Part shown: piece after piece, positions 33,668-47,549 of the stretch
Numbering within the stretch: the stretch's first letter is position 1
How the letters are laid out: each line of letters opens with the position of its first letter
NCBI GenBank assembly: GCA_964034945.1
Contig: OZ035964.1
Location: forward strand, 1,200,001 to 1,264,000
DNA from: Chrysopilus asiliformis
Taxonomy: Eukaryota > Arthropoda > Insecta > Diptera > Rhagionidae
Direction: 5' to 3'
Length of the DNA stretch: 64,000 nt
Made by a program: the position numbers and the translations under genes
Notes under the pieces: model-generated
Databases searched by the model: none
The model's input: only the letters and a program-made list of their open reading frames with translations
What the model was told of the DNA's origin: nothing

Positions 33668-35927
33668 GGACGGACATGCAAAAATTAATTATTTTTATCA
33701 TTCTAAACACACTGGTATAATTCATTTTTGTGTGTGATGACGGGATCTTGGCGTTACAAACGGTAAGGCAAAGTTAGTATACCCTTGTTATACATACCAT
33801 ACGGGTATAAAAACCACGCGAAAAAATTTTGAATTTCGCAGGAATGCCTTATGAAGACTAAACTGGGCACAGAGATGGACTTTGATATTTGGAGCGACCA
33901 AACTTACGCAATTTTTTGGCGTCAAAATTTGTAGGATTTAGTATTTTTTTTTTGGAGAGTTTTCGAACGGTTTTTTAAAGCATCTGCGTTCGTTTTTGGA
34001 GAGCTGAGCCATATGGATATTTCTGATCTGAGGATAATTAAAAAAGGACACTGTATGAGAATCATATCATAGTATATTAGATTTGGTATTCCGTTTGTAA
34101 CGCATCGAACCAATCGTCGGACACAAAAATGAACTACAGCAGGGTGTTAAGGATGTCAAAAGATTTTGATTGGTAAAAGCCTGTCCGTCTGTCTACCATT
34201 TACACCATTCATTATTCTCCGTCGATGTCAAATTGCCACTGTGTATTTTTCATTGTGTGATTCCACCGTGCATTTCCACGCTTCTAACGTTCCACCGTGT
34301 TATTTCCACCGTGGAGTGTTCACCGTGCAGCTCCCCACCGTGCGAAATCCACATTGTAATTTCCACCGTGCAATTTTGACCGTGAAATTTTCACCGTGCA
34401 TTTTTTACCGTGCGAAGTCCACAATGCAGTTTCCACCGCCTGACTTTCACCGTGTTATTTGCATCGTGAATGTCCCCGTGGTTTTTCCATTGTGCCATTT
34501 CCACCGTTTAATTTTCACGATGTAATTTTGAACTCGCAACGTCAGTCCATTTCTTTCTTTATGTATTATTATTGAAAAAAGATGCTAGGCCGCTAGATGT
34601 TAGACAGATAAGCTAGTTTGTATATCGTAGGGACCCGTTTTAAAACATAACAAAAGCTATAATTGCCAATTTGGCAATGATTGGAGACCCGTATGGTGAT
34701 ATTCGTATCAAAATTCGAACAGTTGTACCAAAATTCCACTTTGAAGTCAAACTTTCCAATAAGATTTTTTAAAACTTATTCCAATCGGATTTTGATGTAT
34801 GGTAGTTTTATGTAGAATCATATCCTAAATAACTTTTGTTCTTGGACTTTTTTGATAAGATGCATCGTTTTTGTTATATTCGCAAAAAACATTTTCGTTC
34901 GTACGGTCCATTTTTGCCCATTAACGAACTTACGGCCAATTTCTTCACAGAGTACTAAAGTGGAGTCTAGCTAGTCCAGGTACTAGCTCTGATACTCGGT
35001 ACCAACGAAAAGTTAGTACTTGTGCATTTCTTCACATCGCTAGTACCGGAGCTAAATTCATCAGCCGGTACTAGCGGCAAATACGTCTAAAACTAAGCTA
35101 ATAATTTTTATTGTTTTTTATATGTTGGTTTTGAGCTTTTTGTTCCGAAAAAGAAGATTGCATTCCATAGGCACCCGCCATGGTACACGAAATTTTTATC
35201 AAGAGTAAAAAATTCCAAACGCAAAGCTTATAAATTGTACGTTCGCACTAGACTTAATATACATTATCAAACGTACTCGTATTTGCGCAAAAGATTTGCT
35301 GCTATTCAGAAGTCAAATTACAAATCTTATTTATTAGATCTTCAAAACAATCTAGTCTCTGATCCGTCCAAATTTTGGAACTTCGTTAACTTAAAAAAAA
35401 AGTCATCTGGCTACCCTAAAAGAATGTTTCTTGATGAGACAGTTGCGAATTGTGAGAAAGATATTTTGAATCTATTCGCTGATTTTTTCCAGAGTGTCTA
35501 CGTTGATCCTCCGGACGATAATTCTATAAATTTATCATTATGTGAAAACATTGTTAATATTGGATCAATTGAACTAGATGTTGACTCTGTTCTTACCGAG
35601 TTGAATGGTTTAAATGTTAAGAAGGGGGCTGGGCCTGATCTTGTTTCTCCTTTCATTCTTAAGAATTGTGCCGAAAGTCTGTGCTATCCATTGACCACAA
35701 TATTTAATTATTCTTTGCGTTTAGGTCAGTTTCCCTCTGCCTGGAAAACTTCCTATATAACACCTGTTTTTAAAAGTGGTAGTAAGAATAATATAAAAAA
35801 TTATCGCCCGATCGCGATTCTTCCCACTGTCGCCAAATTATTCGAAAAACTCGTGTGCAATGTTTTAACTGCCACGCTTAAGCAACACATATCCATCCAT
35901 CAGCACGGATTCGTTAAAGGTCGATCA

Positions 35928-36393
35928 AGGAGCCGCTCCATTGCCATGACTTTTTCCCATGACAAAAAAATGCAGGAAACTAGAGCAAGATAGACTTATG
36001 TAGATCTAAAAAGGAATGACTGAATACAAGGTAAACGTTTTCCCTTCCAGTTTAACAACTTTATAGCAATCATAGCAAACCTTATGCTATGAATATAATG
36101 TTCAAATTGGCATGGTAACAAAGCTTTTGACTATGCATGCGAAGGAGAAAAAGCTTTTAAAATGACATCACGCTATAATAACAGTTTCAAGGACAAGGGA
36201 CAAATGTGATTGTAGTAGAAATCGCCATAACATCGCCATAAAATCGCCATAACAAAAGAGGGGAAATTATTTTTGCATTTGCCGACAAATTTTTGCAGTT
36301 GATTCTTATCTCCCTTTCTCGCCAAGGTATCTTCACATAAATGTGTCTCATTTTTTTGTCATGGGAAAGAGTCATGGCAATGGAGCGGCTCCT
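35928..36393. mobile_element. MITE in LINE (copy before U7)
   Basis: Same element as at 4413, GAAAGAG form. The mariner lies 28 bp beyond its right end. Confidence 0.85.
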
Positions 36394-36421
36394 TCAACTG
36401 CAACAAATTTAGTTGAATTTA

Positions 36422-37326
36422 ACACATGGATCAATAAGTCCCGAGACTAACCCAGAGATGACGCTCGTAGTAAACCAGTAACCACGTCTTTCTAGAGTAC
36501 TAACCTTTGCTTGAAACGTGTCAAAATTTTAAGTCGATCGGACCAGAAACAGCTGAGTTATCGAGGTTGGAGTAAAGTCGTTTTGTAGTTTGTTTAAAAA
36601 ATGGAAAAAACCGAGTTTCGTGTTCTGATAAAACATTGTTTTTTAATGGATAAAAACACCGTGCAAGCGAAACAATGGATTGAAAAATGTTACCCGGACT
36701 CTTGTCCATCAAAAGCAACGATTTGTCGGTGGTTTGCCGAGTTTAAACGTGGTCGTACCGACACAAATGACGCGGAACGCTCGGGTAGACCTGTGGAAGC
36801 CGTTACACCGGAAAATGTGAGTGAAGTGACAAAAATTATAATGAAAGATCGTAAAGTGAAGCTCCGTGAGATTGCTGAGATAACACAGATATCATATGGA
36901 AGTGCATTTACTATCCTTCATGAAAAATTGAGCATGAAAAAGGTTTTTTCCAAGTGGGTGCCGCGATTGCTTTCGATGAAACAAAAACAGCAACGAGTCG
37001 ATGATTCAGAAAGCTGTTTATCGCTATTTACTCGCAATAAAAAAGATTTCTTGCGTCGTTACGTGACCATGGACGAAACATGGATACATCACTACACTCC
37101 AGAGTCGAAGCGGCAGTCATCTGAGTGGCGCACAGCTGGCGAAAGCCGTCCGAAGCGTCCGAAAACGCAGCAGTCAGCTGGCAAAGTCATTGCGTCAGTT
37201 TTTTGGGATACGCATGGCGTGACGATTGTATCACCCTAAAAGGTGATTATATTGATGAATAAAAAAAAATTTTGCAAAAAAAATGTTGTTTTCATTGTTA
37301 GTCTCGGGACTTATTGATCCATGTGT
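36422..37326 (+). mobile_element. Internally deleted mariner (Tc1/mariner)
   Basis: Perfect 30-bp terminal inverted repeats (36422-36451 and 37297-37326, starting ACACATGGATCAATAAGTCC). The TA target duplication is at 36420-36421 and 37327-37328. At 905 bp it is shorter than the usual 1.3 kb. The interior is one transposase gene lacking its middle. Identical ends suggest recent movement, necessarily by transposase supplied in trans. Confidence 0.95.
36601..37262 (+). pseudogene. Mariner transposase, internally deleted
   Basis: ATG at 36601. The N-terminal paired-like DNA-binding region covers residues about 1-110, followed by WVPRLL (119-124) and the first catalytic aspartate in MDETWIHHYTPESK (D158). 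The frame runs to GKVIASVFWD and stops at 37239. The natural C-terminus (ITLKGDYIDE then TAA) is present in another frame at 37230-37262. The region between, which should carry the second and third catalytic aspartates and the YSPDLAP motif, is deleted (roughly 130 codons judging from family length). No activity is expected. Confidence 0.9.
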
Positions 37327-38161
37327 TACAAATTATTGCCAGTATAAAATAGAAGATGCTCACCAAGTTGATGCCATATATACGGATTTTTCAAAAGCGT
37401 TTGATCGTGTTCAACATAAGATTTTATTGAAAAAACTCGCAATATTGGGAATACATTCTAGTCTTCTTTGTTGGTTATCGTCTTATTTATCTTCTCGCAT
37501 GCAATGTGTAAAAATTTTTAATTTATTTTCACGATTCTTTGTAGTTCGTTCTGGTGTCCCGCAAGGGAGTCATCTTGGCCCCCTTTTATTTATTTTATTT
37601 ACTAATGACCTGTGTAACGTCCTTAAATCGTCTAAATGTTTGCTGTATGCTGACGATCTGAAAGTTTTTCGAGTCGTAGACAGCTTTCAAGATTCTGATT
37701 TGTTGCAGAGTGATTTGAATGCACTGTCTGATTGGTGTGTAAAAAATTACATAACTTTAAACGTCTCTAAATGCTTTTCCATGTCACTCCATCGAAAGCT
37801 CAAGCCCGTACTTTTCGATTATAAAATTAGCAATATAACAATTAATAGAGTTAATGCGATCAAAGATCTTGGGGTGGTGTTTGATATCAAACTAACGTTC
37901 AATAATCACATCGATTATATTACTTCAAAAGCGAACGGACTTTTAGGTTTTATTATGCGTTTTTCCCGTGATCTAACTAATCCTTATGCGCTGAAAAGTA
38001 TTTTTATAACTATTGTAAGGCCAATATTGGAATATGCGTGTATTGTTTGGAGTCCCAATTATGAAGTTCACATTAAGCGAATAGAATCCATCCAAAAAAG
38101 ATTTCTGCGATTTGCACTTCGCCGTCTGAGTTGGTCAGATACGTATCTAGGTGTACATTGA
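37283..38161 (+). pseudogene. LINE RT half fused to a mariner-derived start
   Basis: ATG at 37283 lies 14 bp inside the mariner, before its right terminal repeat. The repeat plus TA is in frame with RT, giving a 292-codon chimera whose first 15 codons are mariner DNA (MLFSLLVSGLIDPCV). It carries TDFSKAFD, SGVPQGS and YADD and ends at the 19-bp deletion. Confidence 0.75.
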
Positions 38162-38621
38162 TTAACCTTGACACGTTAGGTTTTCGTCGTGATTTGTTAC
38201 GTACCATGTTTCTTTTTAATGTTATGTTAGGAATTATTGACTCCCCTGTAATTTTGTCAAAAATTGGTTTTAACGTCCCCTCTAAGTTCTCTAAGATCTC
38301 ACCCCTTTCTAAACGTACCGTTCCATAGGACTGTTTACGGAACTAACGAGCCTATTAGCAATATGTGCCAGTTGTTCAACAATTGGTCAATGTTTTTTGA
38401 TTTTAACATGTCTCGTGCTATGTTTCGTAAAAGAATCATTTTAAGTAAATTGTAGTTTTGATTTTGTTTTTCTGATGCACTATATATTTTATCTATTTTT
38501 TTATTGTAATTTTGCTTTTATTTATTTTTCTTTAATATTATTTTTCTTAAATCTATTGTATTTGTTGGAATCTGCCTGTTTTAGGATTTTTGTACCTGTT
38601 GGCTATGAAATTAATAATAAT

Positions 38622-40292
38622 AATACGTCTAAAACCGATTTTGACACTATTTTGACATTTGAATTTGAAATATTATTGTTCGCCGTGAATTTCCGTGAAT
38701 TTGTGTACGTTATTTTTTCAATAAATAAAATATTATTGTTCGCTGTGTTCCGTGAATTTTCCGTGAAGTTCCAATCGTATTATTTTCCGGCAGAAGCTGA
38801 AGAATATCAAAATGGAGAACGTTACAAGGAAAAGCAGTACAAGGAAAAGCAGTACAAGGAAAAGACTGTCCCATTTCCCAGTAATCTCAAGGAGAGACAT
38901 CCTCTTCATGAGGCCGATTACAAAAGTAGGATTAAGTGAAGAGATTGTTGAGCGTCTCAAGAATTGTGAGGGAGGCAATCGGAAAAAGGGGAGGGAACAT
39001 CCTGAAGACGTTAACCCCGGAGATGCATTACTAAAGATTAAAAAGGAGAAGCGGAAGAAGAAAGAGAACATTTCATCTCCAAGCAGTAGTCCGCTTCGAA
39101 ACGGAGTGAAGCCCAAGAGAACGATTTATCTTGGATCAAAACTCTTTGATTTCACTAGGCTACATTATAGTTTAAAATTACATCTAATGAAATATCTTTG
39201 TAATGTTCGCGTTTTAATTTCAAATAAATGCCTATAAGTTTATGTTACGCTAATTTTTACCTTTTCGAACCCCATTCCCACTACTTGTCACGCTTTTAGG
39301 TGCTGGCGCTAGAGTCTCACCGTATGTCAATTTTTGGTCGAAGCCGAACTTCGGTCTTCTAATTTCTTATCATTTCTAATATCTTGGACGAAAATGCTCC
39401 AATAAATTCTGAATGTAGTGTGTGAAACGAAATCTTACCGTGAAAAATTTTCTGCAAAAACGAGGTGCCGAAAACGAAAAGGATACGTTTTGGTGGTGAT
39501 GGAAAAATTCAATTTTTTTTATCATTCTAAACACACTGGTGTAATTCATTTTTGTGTGTGATGACGGGATCTTGGCGTTACAAACGGTAAGGCAAATTTA
39601 ATATACCCTTTGGTTTCACCATACGGGTATAAAAATGAAATTACATCGGATTCCTTTTTTTTGCCATGGCTGTGGGTGTTGCAAATCGTCCGCTACCAAT
39701 TGTAGAACGTAAATAAACGTTGTTTTCGGCATTCAAAAACGCAAAAAAAAAATCCACATCGTCCCAATTATTTATTGTATTTCATTGTGGCATATGGCAG
39801 ATTCGGCGGTCAAATCGATAATTCATCACTACTTGCCCATCACTCTCGATGTCGTCGAAATCGCGAAGTAAACCATCACCGCCAAAAATCAAATCCATTT
39901 TCTACATACACAAAAACCAATCACAGAATAATATAATCAATTCAATAAAAATCGACTACGCCAGTATTATATTATAGGTGAAGAAATCAAATTGGCATAA
40001 ATTCGAGTACTAACATCGCTAGACCCTCGATTTTGAGGGTCTAGGAAATAATGAGTACCAGCTAATACTCCGTACCAAAGTCCGTACTAAGGCGCGCTAG
40101 TACTTGGTGAAGAAATGACTTGATACCAATTTGAGTACCAAATTTTGGTCTAATACCGGTAATAGCGTTAGTACTCTGTGAAGAAATCGGCCGTTAGCCT
40201 TGCATTTTACGAGAAACGGAACTGTGCAAAATTTCTAGTCTCTAGCTCAATCCGTGCGCCCGCAATCCGCGCCACAGACGGACGGACGGACG

Positions 40293-40339
<47 letters not shown>

Positions 40340-41765
40340 GGACGGACATGCAAAAATTAATTATTTTTATCATTCTAAACACACTGGTATAATTCATTTT
40401 TGTGTGTGATGACGGGATCTTGGCGTTACAAACGGTAAGGCAAAGTTAGTATACCCTTGTTATACATACCATACGGGTATAAAAACCACGCGAAAAAATT
40501 TTGAATTTCGCAGGAATGCCTTATGAAGACTAAACTGGGCACAGAGATGGACTTTGATATTTGGAGCGACCAAACTTACGCAATTTTTTGGCGTCAAAAT
40601 TTGTAGGATTTAGTATTTTTTTTTTGGAGAGTTTTCGAACGGTTTTTTAAAGCATCTGCGTTCGTTTTTGGAGAGCTGAGCCATATGGATATTTCTGATC
40701 TGAGGATAATTAAAAAAGGACACTGTATGAGAATCATATCATAGTATATTAGATTTGGTATTCCGTTTGTAACGCATCGAACCAATCGTCGGACACAAAA
40801 ATGAACTACAGCAGGGTGTTAAGGATGTCAAAAGATTTTGATTGGTAAAAGCCTGTCCGTCTGTCTACCATTTACACCATTCATTATTCTCCGTCGATGT
40901 CAAATTGCCACTGTGTATTTTTCATTGTGTGATTCCACCGTGCATTTCCACGCTTCTAACGTTCCACCGTGTTATTTCCACCGTGGAGTGTTCACCGTGC
41001 AGCTCCCCACCGTGCGAAATCCACATTGTAATTTCCACCGTGCAATTTTGACCGTGAAATTTTCACCGTGCATTTTTTACCGTGCGAAGTCCACAATGCA
41101 GTTTCCACCGCCTGACTTTCACCGTGTTATTTGCATCGTGAATGTCCCCGTGGTTTTTCCATTGTGCCATTTCCACCGTTTAATTTTCACGATGTAATTT
41201 TGAACTCGCAACGTCAGTCCATTTCTTTCTTTATGTATTATTATTGAAAAAAGATGCTAGGCCGCTAGATGTTAGACAGATAAGCTAGTTTGTATATCGT
41301 AGGGACCCGTTTTAAAACATAACAAAAGCTATAATTGCCAATTTGGCAATGATTGGAGACCCGTATGGTGATATTCGTATCAAAATTCGAACAGTTGTAC
41401 CAAAATTCCACTTTGAAGTCAAACTTTCCAATAAGATTTTTTAAAACTTATTCCAATCGGATTTTGATGTATGGTAGTTTTATGTAGAATCATATCCCAA
41501 ATAACTTTTGTTCTTTGACTTTTTTGATAAGATGCATCGTTTTTGAGATATTCGCAAAAAACATTTTCGTTCGTACGGTCCATTTTTGCCCATTAACGAA
41601 CTTACGGCCAATTTCTTCACAGAGTACTAAAGTGGAGTCTAGCTAGTCCAGGTACTAGCTCTGATACTCGGTACCAACGAAAAGTTAGTACTTGTGCATT
41701 TCTTCACATCGCTAGTACCGGAGCTAAATTCATCAGCCGGTACTAGCGGCAAATACGTCTAAAAC
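38622..41765 (+). repeat. Array spacer U7
   Basis: ORF 38812-39237, microsatellite 40276-40348 (73 bp), minisatellite 40907-41198. It is mosaic: A-type ENVTRK but the TTA/10-T state, then A-type TTTGAGATATTC near 41540. Confidence 0.85.
38812..39237 (+). CDS. Unidentified 141-aa basic ORF (U7)
   Basis: Translation identical to the U1 copy. Confidence 0.35.
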   Translation: MENVTRKSSTRKSSTRKRLSHFPVISRRDILFMRPITKVGLSEEIVERLKNCEGGNRKKGREHPEDVNPGDALLKIKKEKRKKKENISSPSSSPLRNGVKPKRTIYLGSKLFDFTRLHYSLKLHLMKYLCNVRVLISNKCL

Positions 41766-44385
41766 TAAGCTAATAATTTTTATTGTTTTTTATATGTTGG
41801 TTTTGAGCTTTTTGTTCCGAAAAAGAAGATTGCATTCCATAGGCACCCGCCATGGTACACGAAATTTTTATCAAGAGTAAAAAATTCCAAACGCAAAGCT
41901 TATAAATTGTACGTTCGCACTAGACTTAATATACATTATCAAACGTACTCGTATTTGCGCAAAAGATTTGCTGCTATTCAGAAGTCAAATTACAAATCTT
42001 ATTTATTAGATCTTCAAAACAATCTAGTCTCTGATCCGTCCAAATTTTGGAACTTCGTTAACTTAAAAAAAAAGTCATCTGGCTACCCTAAAAGAATGTT
42101 TCTTGATGAGACAGTTGCGAATTGTGAGAAAGATATTTTGAATCTATTCGCTGATTTTTTCCAGAGTGTCTACGTTGATCCTCCGGACGATAATTCTATA
42201 AATTTATCATTATGTGAAAACATTGTTAATATTGGATCAATTGAACTAGATGTTGACTCTGTTCTTACCGAGTTGAATGGTTTAAATGTTAAGAAGGGGG
42301 CTGGGCCTGATCTTGTTTCTCCTTTCATTCTTAAGAATTGTGCCGAAAGTCTGTGCTATCCATTGACCACAATATTTAATTATTCTTTGCGTTTAGGTCA
42401 GTTTCCCTCTGCCTGGAAAACTTCCTATATAACACCTGTTTTTAAAAGTGGTAGTAAGAATAATATAAAAAATTATCGCCCGATCGCGATTCTTCCCACT
42501 GTCGCCAAATTATTCGAAAAACTCGTGTGCAATGTTTTAACTGCCACGCTTAAGCAACACATATCCATCCATCAGCACGGATTCGTTAAAGGTCGATCAA
42601 GGAGCCGCTCCATTGCCATGACTTTTTCCCATGACAAAAAAATGCAGGAAACTAGAGCAAGATAGACTTATGTAGATCTAAAAAGGAATGACTGAATACA
42701 AGGTAAACGTTTTCCCTTCCAGTTTAACAACTTTATAGCAATCATAGCAAACCTTATGCTATGAATATAATGTTCAAATTGGCATGGTAACAAAGCTTTT
42801 GACTATGCATGCGAAGGAGAAAAAGCTTTTAAAATGACATCACGCTATAATAACAGTTTCAAGGACAAGGGACAAATGTGATTGTAGTAGAAATCGCCAT
42901 AACATCGCCATAAAATCGCCATAACAAAAGAGGGGAAATTATTTTTGCATTTGCCGACAAATTTTTGCAGTTGATTCTTATCTCCCTTTCTCGCCAAGGT
43001 ATCTTCACATAAATGTGTCTCATTTTTTTGTCATGGGAAAAAGTCATGGCAATGGAGCGGCTCCTTCAACTGCAACAAATTTAGTTGAATTTACAAATTA
43101 TTGCCAGTATAAAATAGAAGATGCTCACCAAGTTGATGCCATATATACGGATTTTTCAAAAGCGTTTGATCGTGTTCAACATAAGATTTTATTGAAAAAA
43201 CTCGCAATATTGGGAATACATTCTAGTCTTCTTTGTTGGTTATCGTCTTATTTATCTTCTCGCATGCAATGTGTAAAAATTTTTAATTTATTTTCACGAT
43301 TCTTTGTAGTTCGTTCTGGTGTCCCGCAAGGGAGTCATCTTGGCCCCCTTTTATTTATTTTATTTACTAATGACCTGTGTAACGTCCTTAAATCGTCTAA
43401 ATGTTTGCTGTATGCTGACGATCTGAAAGTTTTTCGAGTCGTAGACAGCTTTCAAGATTCTGATTTGTTGCAGAGTGATTTGAATGCACTGTCTGATTGG
43501 TGTGTAAAAAATTACATAACTTTAAACGTCTCTAAATGCTTTTCCATGTCACTCCATCGAAAGCTCAAGCCCGTACTTTTCGATTATAAAATTAGCAATA
43601 TAACAATTAATAGAGTTAATGCGATCAAAGATCTTGGGGTGGTGTTTGATATCAATCTAACGTTTAATAATCACATCGATTATATTACTTCAAAAGCGAA
43701 CGGACTTTTAGGTTTTATTATGCGTTTTTCCCGTGATCTAACTAATCCTTATGCGCTGAAAAGTATTTTTATAACTATTGTAAGGCCAATATTGGAATAT
43801 GCGTGTATTGTTTGGAGTCCCAATTATGAAGTTCACATTAAGCGAATAGAATCCATCCAAAAAAGATTTCTGCGATTTGCACTTCGCCGTCTGAGTTGGT
43901 CAGATACGTATCTAGGTGTACATTGATTAACCTTGACACGTTAGGTTTTCGTCGTGATTTGTTACGTACCATGTTTCTTTTTAATGTTATGTTAGGAATT
44001 ATTGACTCCCCTGTAATTTTGTCAAAAATTGGTTTTAACGTCCCCTCCCGTTCTCTAAGATCTCACCCCTTTCTAAACGTACCGTTCCATAGGACTGTTT
44101 ACGGAACTAACGAGCCTATTAGCAATATGTGCCAGTTGTTCAACAATTGGTCAATGTTTTTTGATTTTAACATGTCTCGTGCTATGTTTCGTAAAAGAAT
44201 CATTTTAAGTAAATTGTAGTTTTGATTTTGTTTTTCTGATGCACTATATATTTTATCTATTTTTTTATTGTAATTTTGCTTTTATTTATTTTTCTTTAAT
44301 ATTATTTTTCTTAAATCTATTGTATTTGTTGGAATCTGCCTGTTTTAGGATTTTTGTACCTGTTGGCTATGAAATTAATAATAAT
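41766..44385 (+). mobile_element. LINE copy before U8, mosaic
   Basis: MITE at 42600-43065. It combines the 19-bp deletion with the CCCG form, and has FDINLTF where other copies have FDIKLTF. Confidence 0.9.
42600..43065. mobile_element. MITE in LINE (copy before U8)
   Basis: Same element as at 4413, with identical terminal repeats (GAAAAAG form). Confidence 0.85.
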
Positions 44386-46079
44386 AATACGTCTAAAACC
44401 GATTTTGACACTATTTTGACATTTGAATTTGAAATATTATTGTTCGCCGTGAATTTCCGTGAATTTGTGTACATTATTTTTTCAATAAATAAAATATTAT
44501 TGTTCGCTGTGTTCCGTGAATTTTCCGTGAAGTTCCAATCGTATTATTTTCCGGCAGAAGCTGAAGAATATCAAAATGGAGAACGTTTCAAGGAAAAGCA
44601 GTACAAGGAAAAGCAGTACAAGGAAAAGCAGTACAAGGAAAAGACTGTCCCATTTGCCAGTAATCTCAAGGAGAGACATCCTCTTCATGAGGCCGATTAC
44701 AAAAGTAGGATTAAGTGAAGAGATTGTTGAGCGTCTCAAGAATTGTGAGGGAGGCAATCGGAAAAAGGGGAGGGAACATCCTGAAGACGTTAACCCCGGA
44801 GATGCATTACTAAAGATTAAAAAGGAGAAGCGGAAGAAGAAAGAGAACATTTCATCTCCAAGCAGTAGTCCGCTTCGAAACGGAGTGAAGCCCAAGAGAA
44901 CGATTTATCTTGGATCAAAACTCTTTGATTTCACTAGGCTACATTATAGTTTAAAATTACATCTAATGAAATATCTTTGTAATGTTCGCGTTTTAATTTC
45001 AAATAAATGCCTATAAGTTTATGTTACGCTAATTTTTACCTTTTCGAACCCCATTCCCACTACTTGTCACGCTTTTAGGTGCTGGCGCTAGAGTCTCACC
45101 GTATGTCAATTTTTGGTCGAAGCCGAACTTCGGTCTTCTAATTTCTTATCATTTCTAATATCTTGGACGAAAATGCTCCAATAAATTCTGAATGTAGTGT
45201 GTGAAACGAAATCTTACCGTGAAAAATTTTCTGCAAAAACGAGGTGCCGAAAACGAAAAGGATACGTTTGGTGGTGATGGAAAAATTCAATTTTTTTTTA
45301 TCATTCTAAACACACTGGTGTAATTCATTTTTGTGTGTGATGACGGGATCTTGGCGTTACAAACGGTAAGGCAAATTTAATATACCCTTTGGTTTCACCA
45401 TACGGGTATAAAAATGAAATTACATCGGATTCCTTTTTTTTGCCATGGCTGTGGGTGTTGCAAATCGTCCGCTACCAATTGTAGAACGTAAATAAACGTT
45501 GTTTTCGGCATTCAAAAACGCAAAAAAAAAATCCACATCGTCCCAATTATTTATTGTATTTCATTGTGGCATATGGCAGATTCGGCGGTCAAATCGATAA
45601 TTCATCACTACTTGCCCATCACTCTCGATGTCGTCGAAATCGCGAAATAAACCATCACCGCCAAAAATCAAATCCATTTTCTACATACACAAAAACCAAT
45701 CACAGAATAATATAATCAATTCAATAAAAATCGACTACGCCAGTATTATATTATAGGTGAAGAAATCAAATTGGCATAAATTCGAGTACTAACATCGCTA
45801 GACCCTCGATTTTGAGGGTCTAGGAAATAATGAGTACCAGCTAATACTCCGTACCAAAGTCCGTACTAAGGCGCGCTAGTACTTGGTGAAGAAATGACTT
45901 GATACCAATTTGAGTACCAAATTTTGGTCTAATACCGGTAATAGCGTTAGTACTCTGTGAAGAAATCGGCCGTTAGCCTTGCATTTTACGAGAAACGGAA
46001 CTGTGCAAAATTTCTAGTCTCTAGCTCAATCCGTGCGCCCGCAATCCGCGCCACAGACGGACGGACGGACGGACGGACG

Positions 46080-46126
<47 letters not shown>

Positions 46127-47549
46127 GGACGGACATGCAAAAATTAATTATTTTTATCATTCTAAACACACTGGTATAATTCATTTTTGTGTGTGATGAC
46201 GGGATCTTGGCGTTACAAACGGTAAGGCAAAGTTAGTATACCCTTGTTATACATACCATACGGGTATAAAAACCACGCGAAAAAATTTTGAATTTCGCAG
46301 GAATGCCTTATGAAGACTAAACTGGGCACAGAGATGGACTTTGATATTTGGAGCGACCAAACAGACGCAATTTTTTGGCGTCAAAATTTGTAGGATTTAG
46401 TATTTTTTTTTTTGGAGAGTTTTCGAACGGTTTTTTAAAGCATCTGCGTTCGTTTTTGGAGAGCTGAGCCATATGGATATTTCTGATCTGAGGATAATTA
46501 AAAAAGGACACTGTATGAGAATCATATCATAGTATATTAGATTTGGTATTCCGTTTGTAACGCATCGAACCAATCGTCGGACACAAAAATGAACTACAGC
46601 AGGGTGTTAAGGATGTCAAAAGATTTTGATTGGTAAAAGCCTGTCCGTCTGTCTACCATTTGCACCATTCATTATTCTCCGTCGATGTCAAATTGCCACT
46701 GTGTATTTTTCATTGTGTGATTCCACCGTGCATTTCCACGCTTCTAACGTTCCACCGTGTTATTTCCACCGTGGAGTGTTCACCGTGCAGCTCCCCACCG
46801 TGCGAAATCCACATTGTAATTTCCACCGTGCAATTTTGACCGTGAAATTTTCACCGTGCATTTTTTACCGTGCGAAGTCCACAATGCAGTTTCCACCGCC
46901 TGACTTTCACCGTGTTATTTGCATCGTGAATGTCCCCGTGGTTTTTCCATTGTGCCATTTCCACCGTTTAATTTTCACGATGTAATTTTGAACTCGCAAC
47001 GTCAGTCCATTTCTTTCTTTATGTATTATTATTGAAAAAAGATGCTAGGCCGCTAGATGTTAGACAGATAAGCTAGTTTGTATATCGTAGGGACCCGTTT
47101 TAAAACATAACAAAAGCTATAATTGCCAATTTGGCAATGATTGGAGACCCGTATGGTGATATTCGTATCAAAATTCGAACAGTTGTACCAAAATTCCACT
47201 TTGAAGTCAAACTTTCCAATAAGATTTTTTAAAACTTATTCCAATCGGATTTTGATGTATGGTAGTTTTATGTAGAATCATATCCTAAATAACTTTTGTT
47301 CTTGGACTTTTTTGATAAGATGCATCGTTTTTGTGATATTCGCAAAAAACATTTTCGTTCGTACGGTCCATTTTTGCCCATTAACGAACTTACGGCCAAT
47401 TTCTTCACAGAGTACTAAAGTGGAGTCTAGCTAGTCCAGGTACTAGCTCTGATACTCGGTACCAACGAAAAGTTAGTACTTGTGCATTTCTTCACATCGC
47501 TAGTACCGGAGCTAAATTCATCAGCCGGTACTAGAAATACATCTAAAAC
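44386..47549 (+). repeat. Array spacer U8
   Basis: ORF 44576-45016 (three 15-bp repeats), microsatellite 46055-46135 (81 bp), minisatellite 46695-46986. B-type VYIIFS and ENVSRK but AGA/11-T state; TTTGTGATATTC near 47331. Four bases (CGGC) are missing just before the 5' target duplication, which reads AATACATCTAAAAC. Confidence 0.85.
44576..45016 (+). CDS. Unidentified basic ORF, 146 aa (U8)
   Basis: Same five-residue expansion as the U6 copy. Confidence 0.35.
   Translation: MENVSRKSSTRKSSTRKSSTRKRLSHLPVISRRDILFMRPITKVGLSEEIVERLKNCEGGNRKKGREHPEDVNPGDALLKIKKEKRKKKENISSPSSSPLRNGVKPKRTIYLGSKLFDFTRLHYSLKLHLMKYLCNVRVLISNKCL

Larger units (their letters stand above)
29305..35093 (+). repeat. Array spacer U6 with a 2.6-kb insertion
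   Basis: The spacer is interrupted at 29361-31951. ORF 32088-32528 has three 15-bp repeats. Microsatellite 33564-33676 is the longest here (113 bp); minisatellite 34235-34526. It carries B-type variants as in U3, and lacks TG in the GAACTGTGCAAAAT motif near 33513. Confidence 0.85.
35094..38621 (+). mobile_element. LINE copy before U7, with MITE and mariner
   Basis: MITE at 35928-36393, mariner at 36422-37326; 19-bp deletion and CTAAG indel; FKSGSKN. Length is that of the reference copy plus 907 bp (mariner 905 plus TA). Confidence 0.9.
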
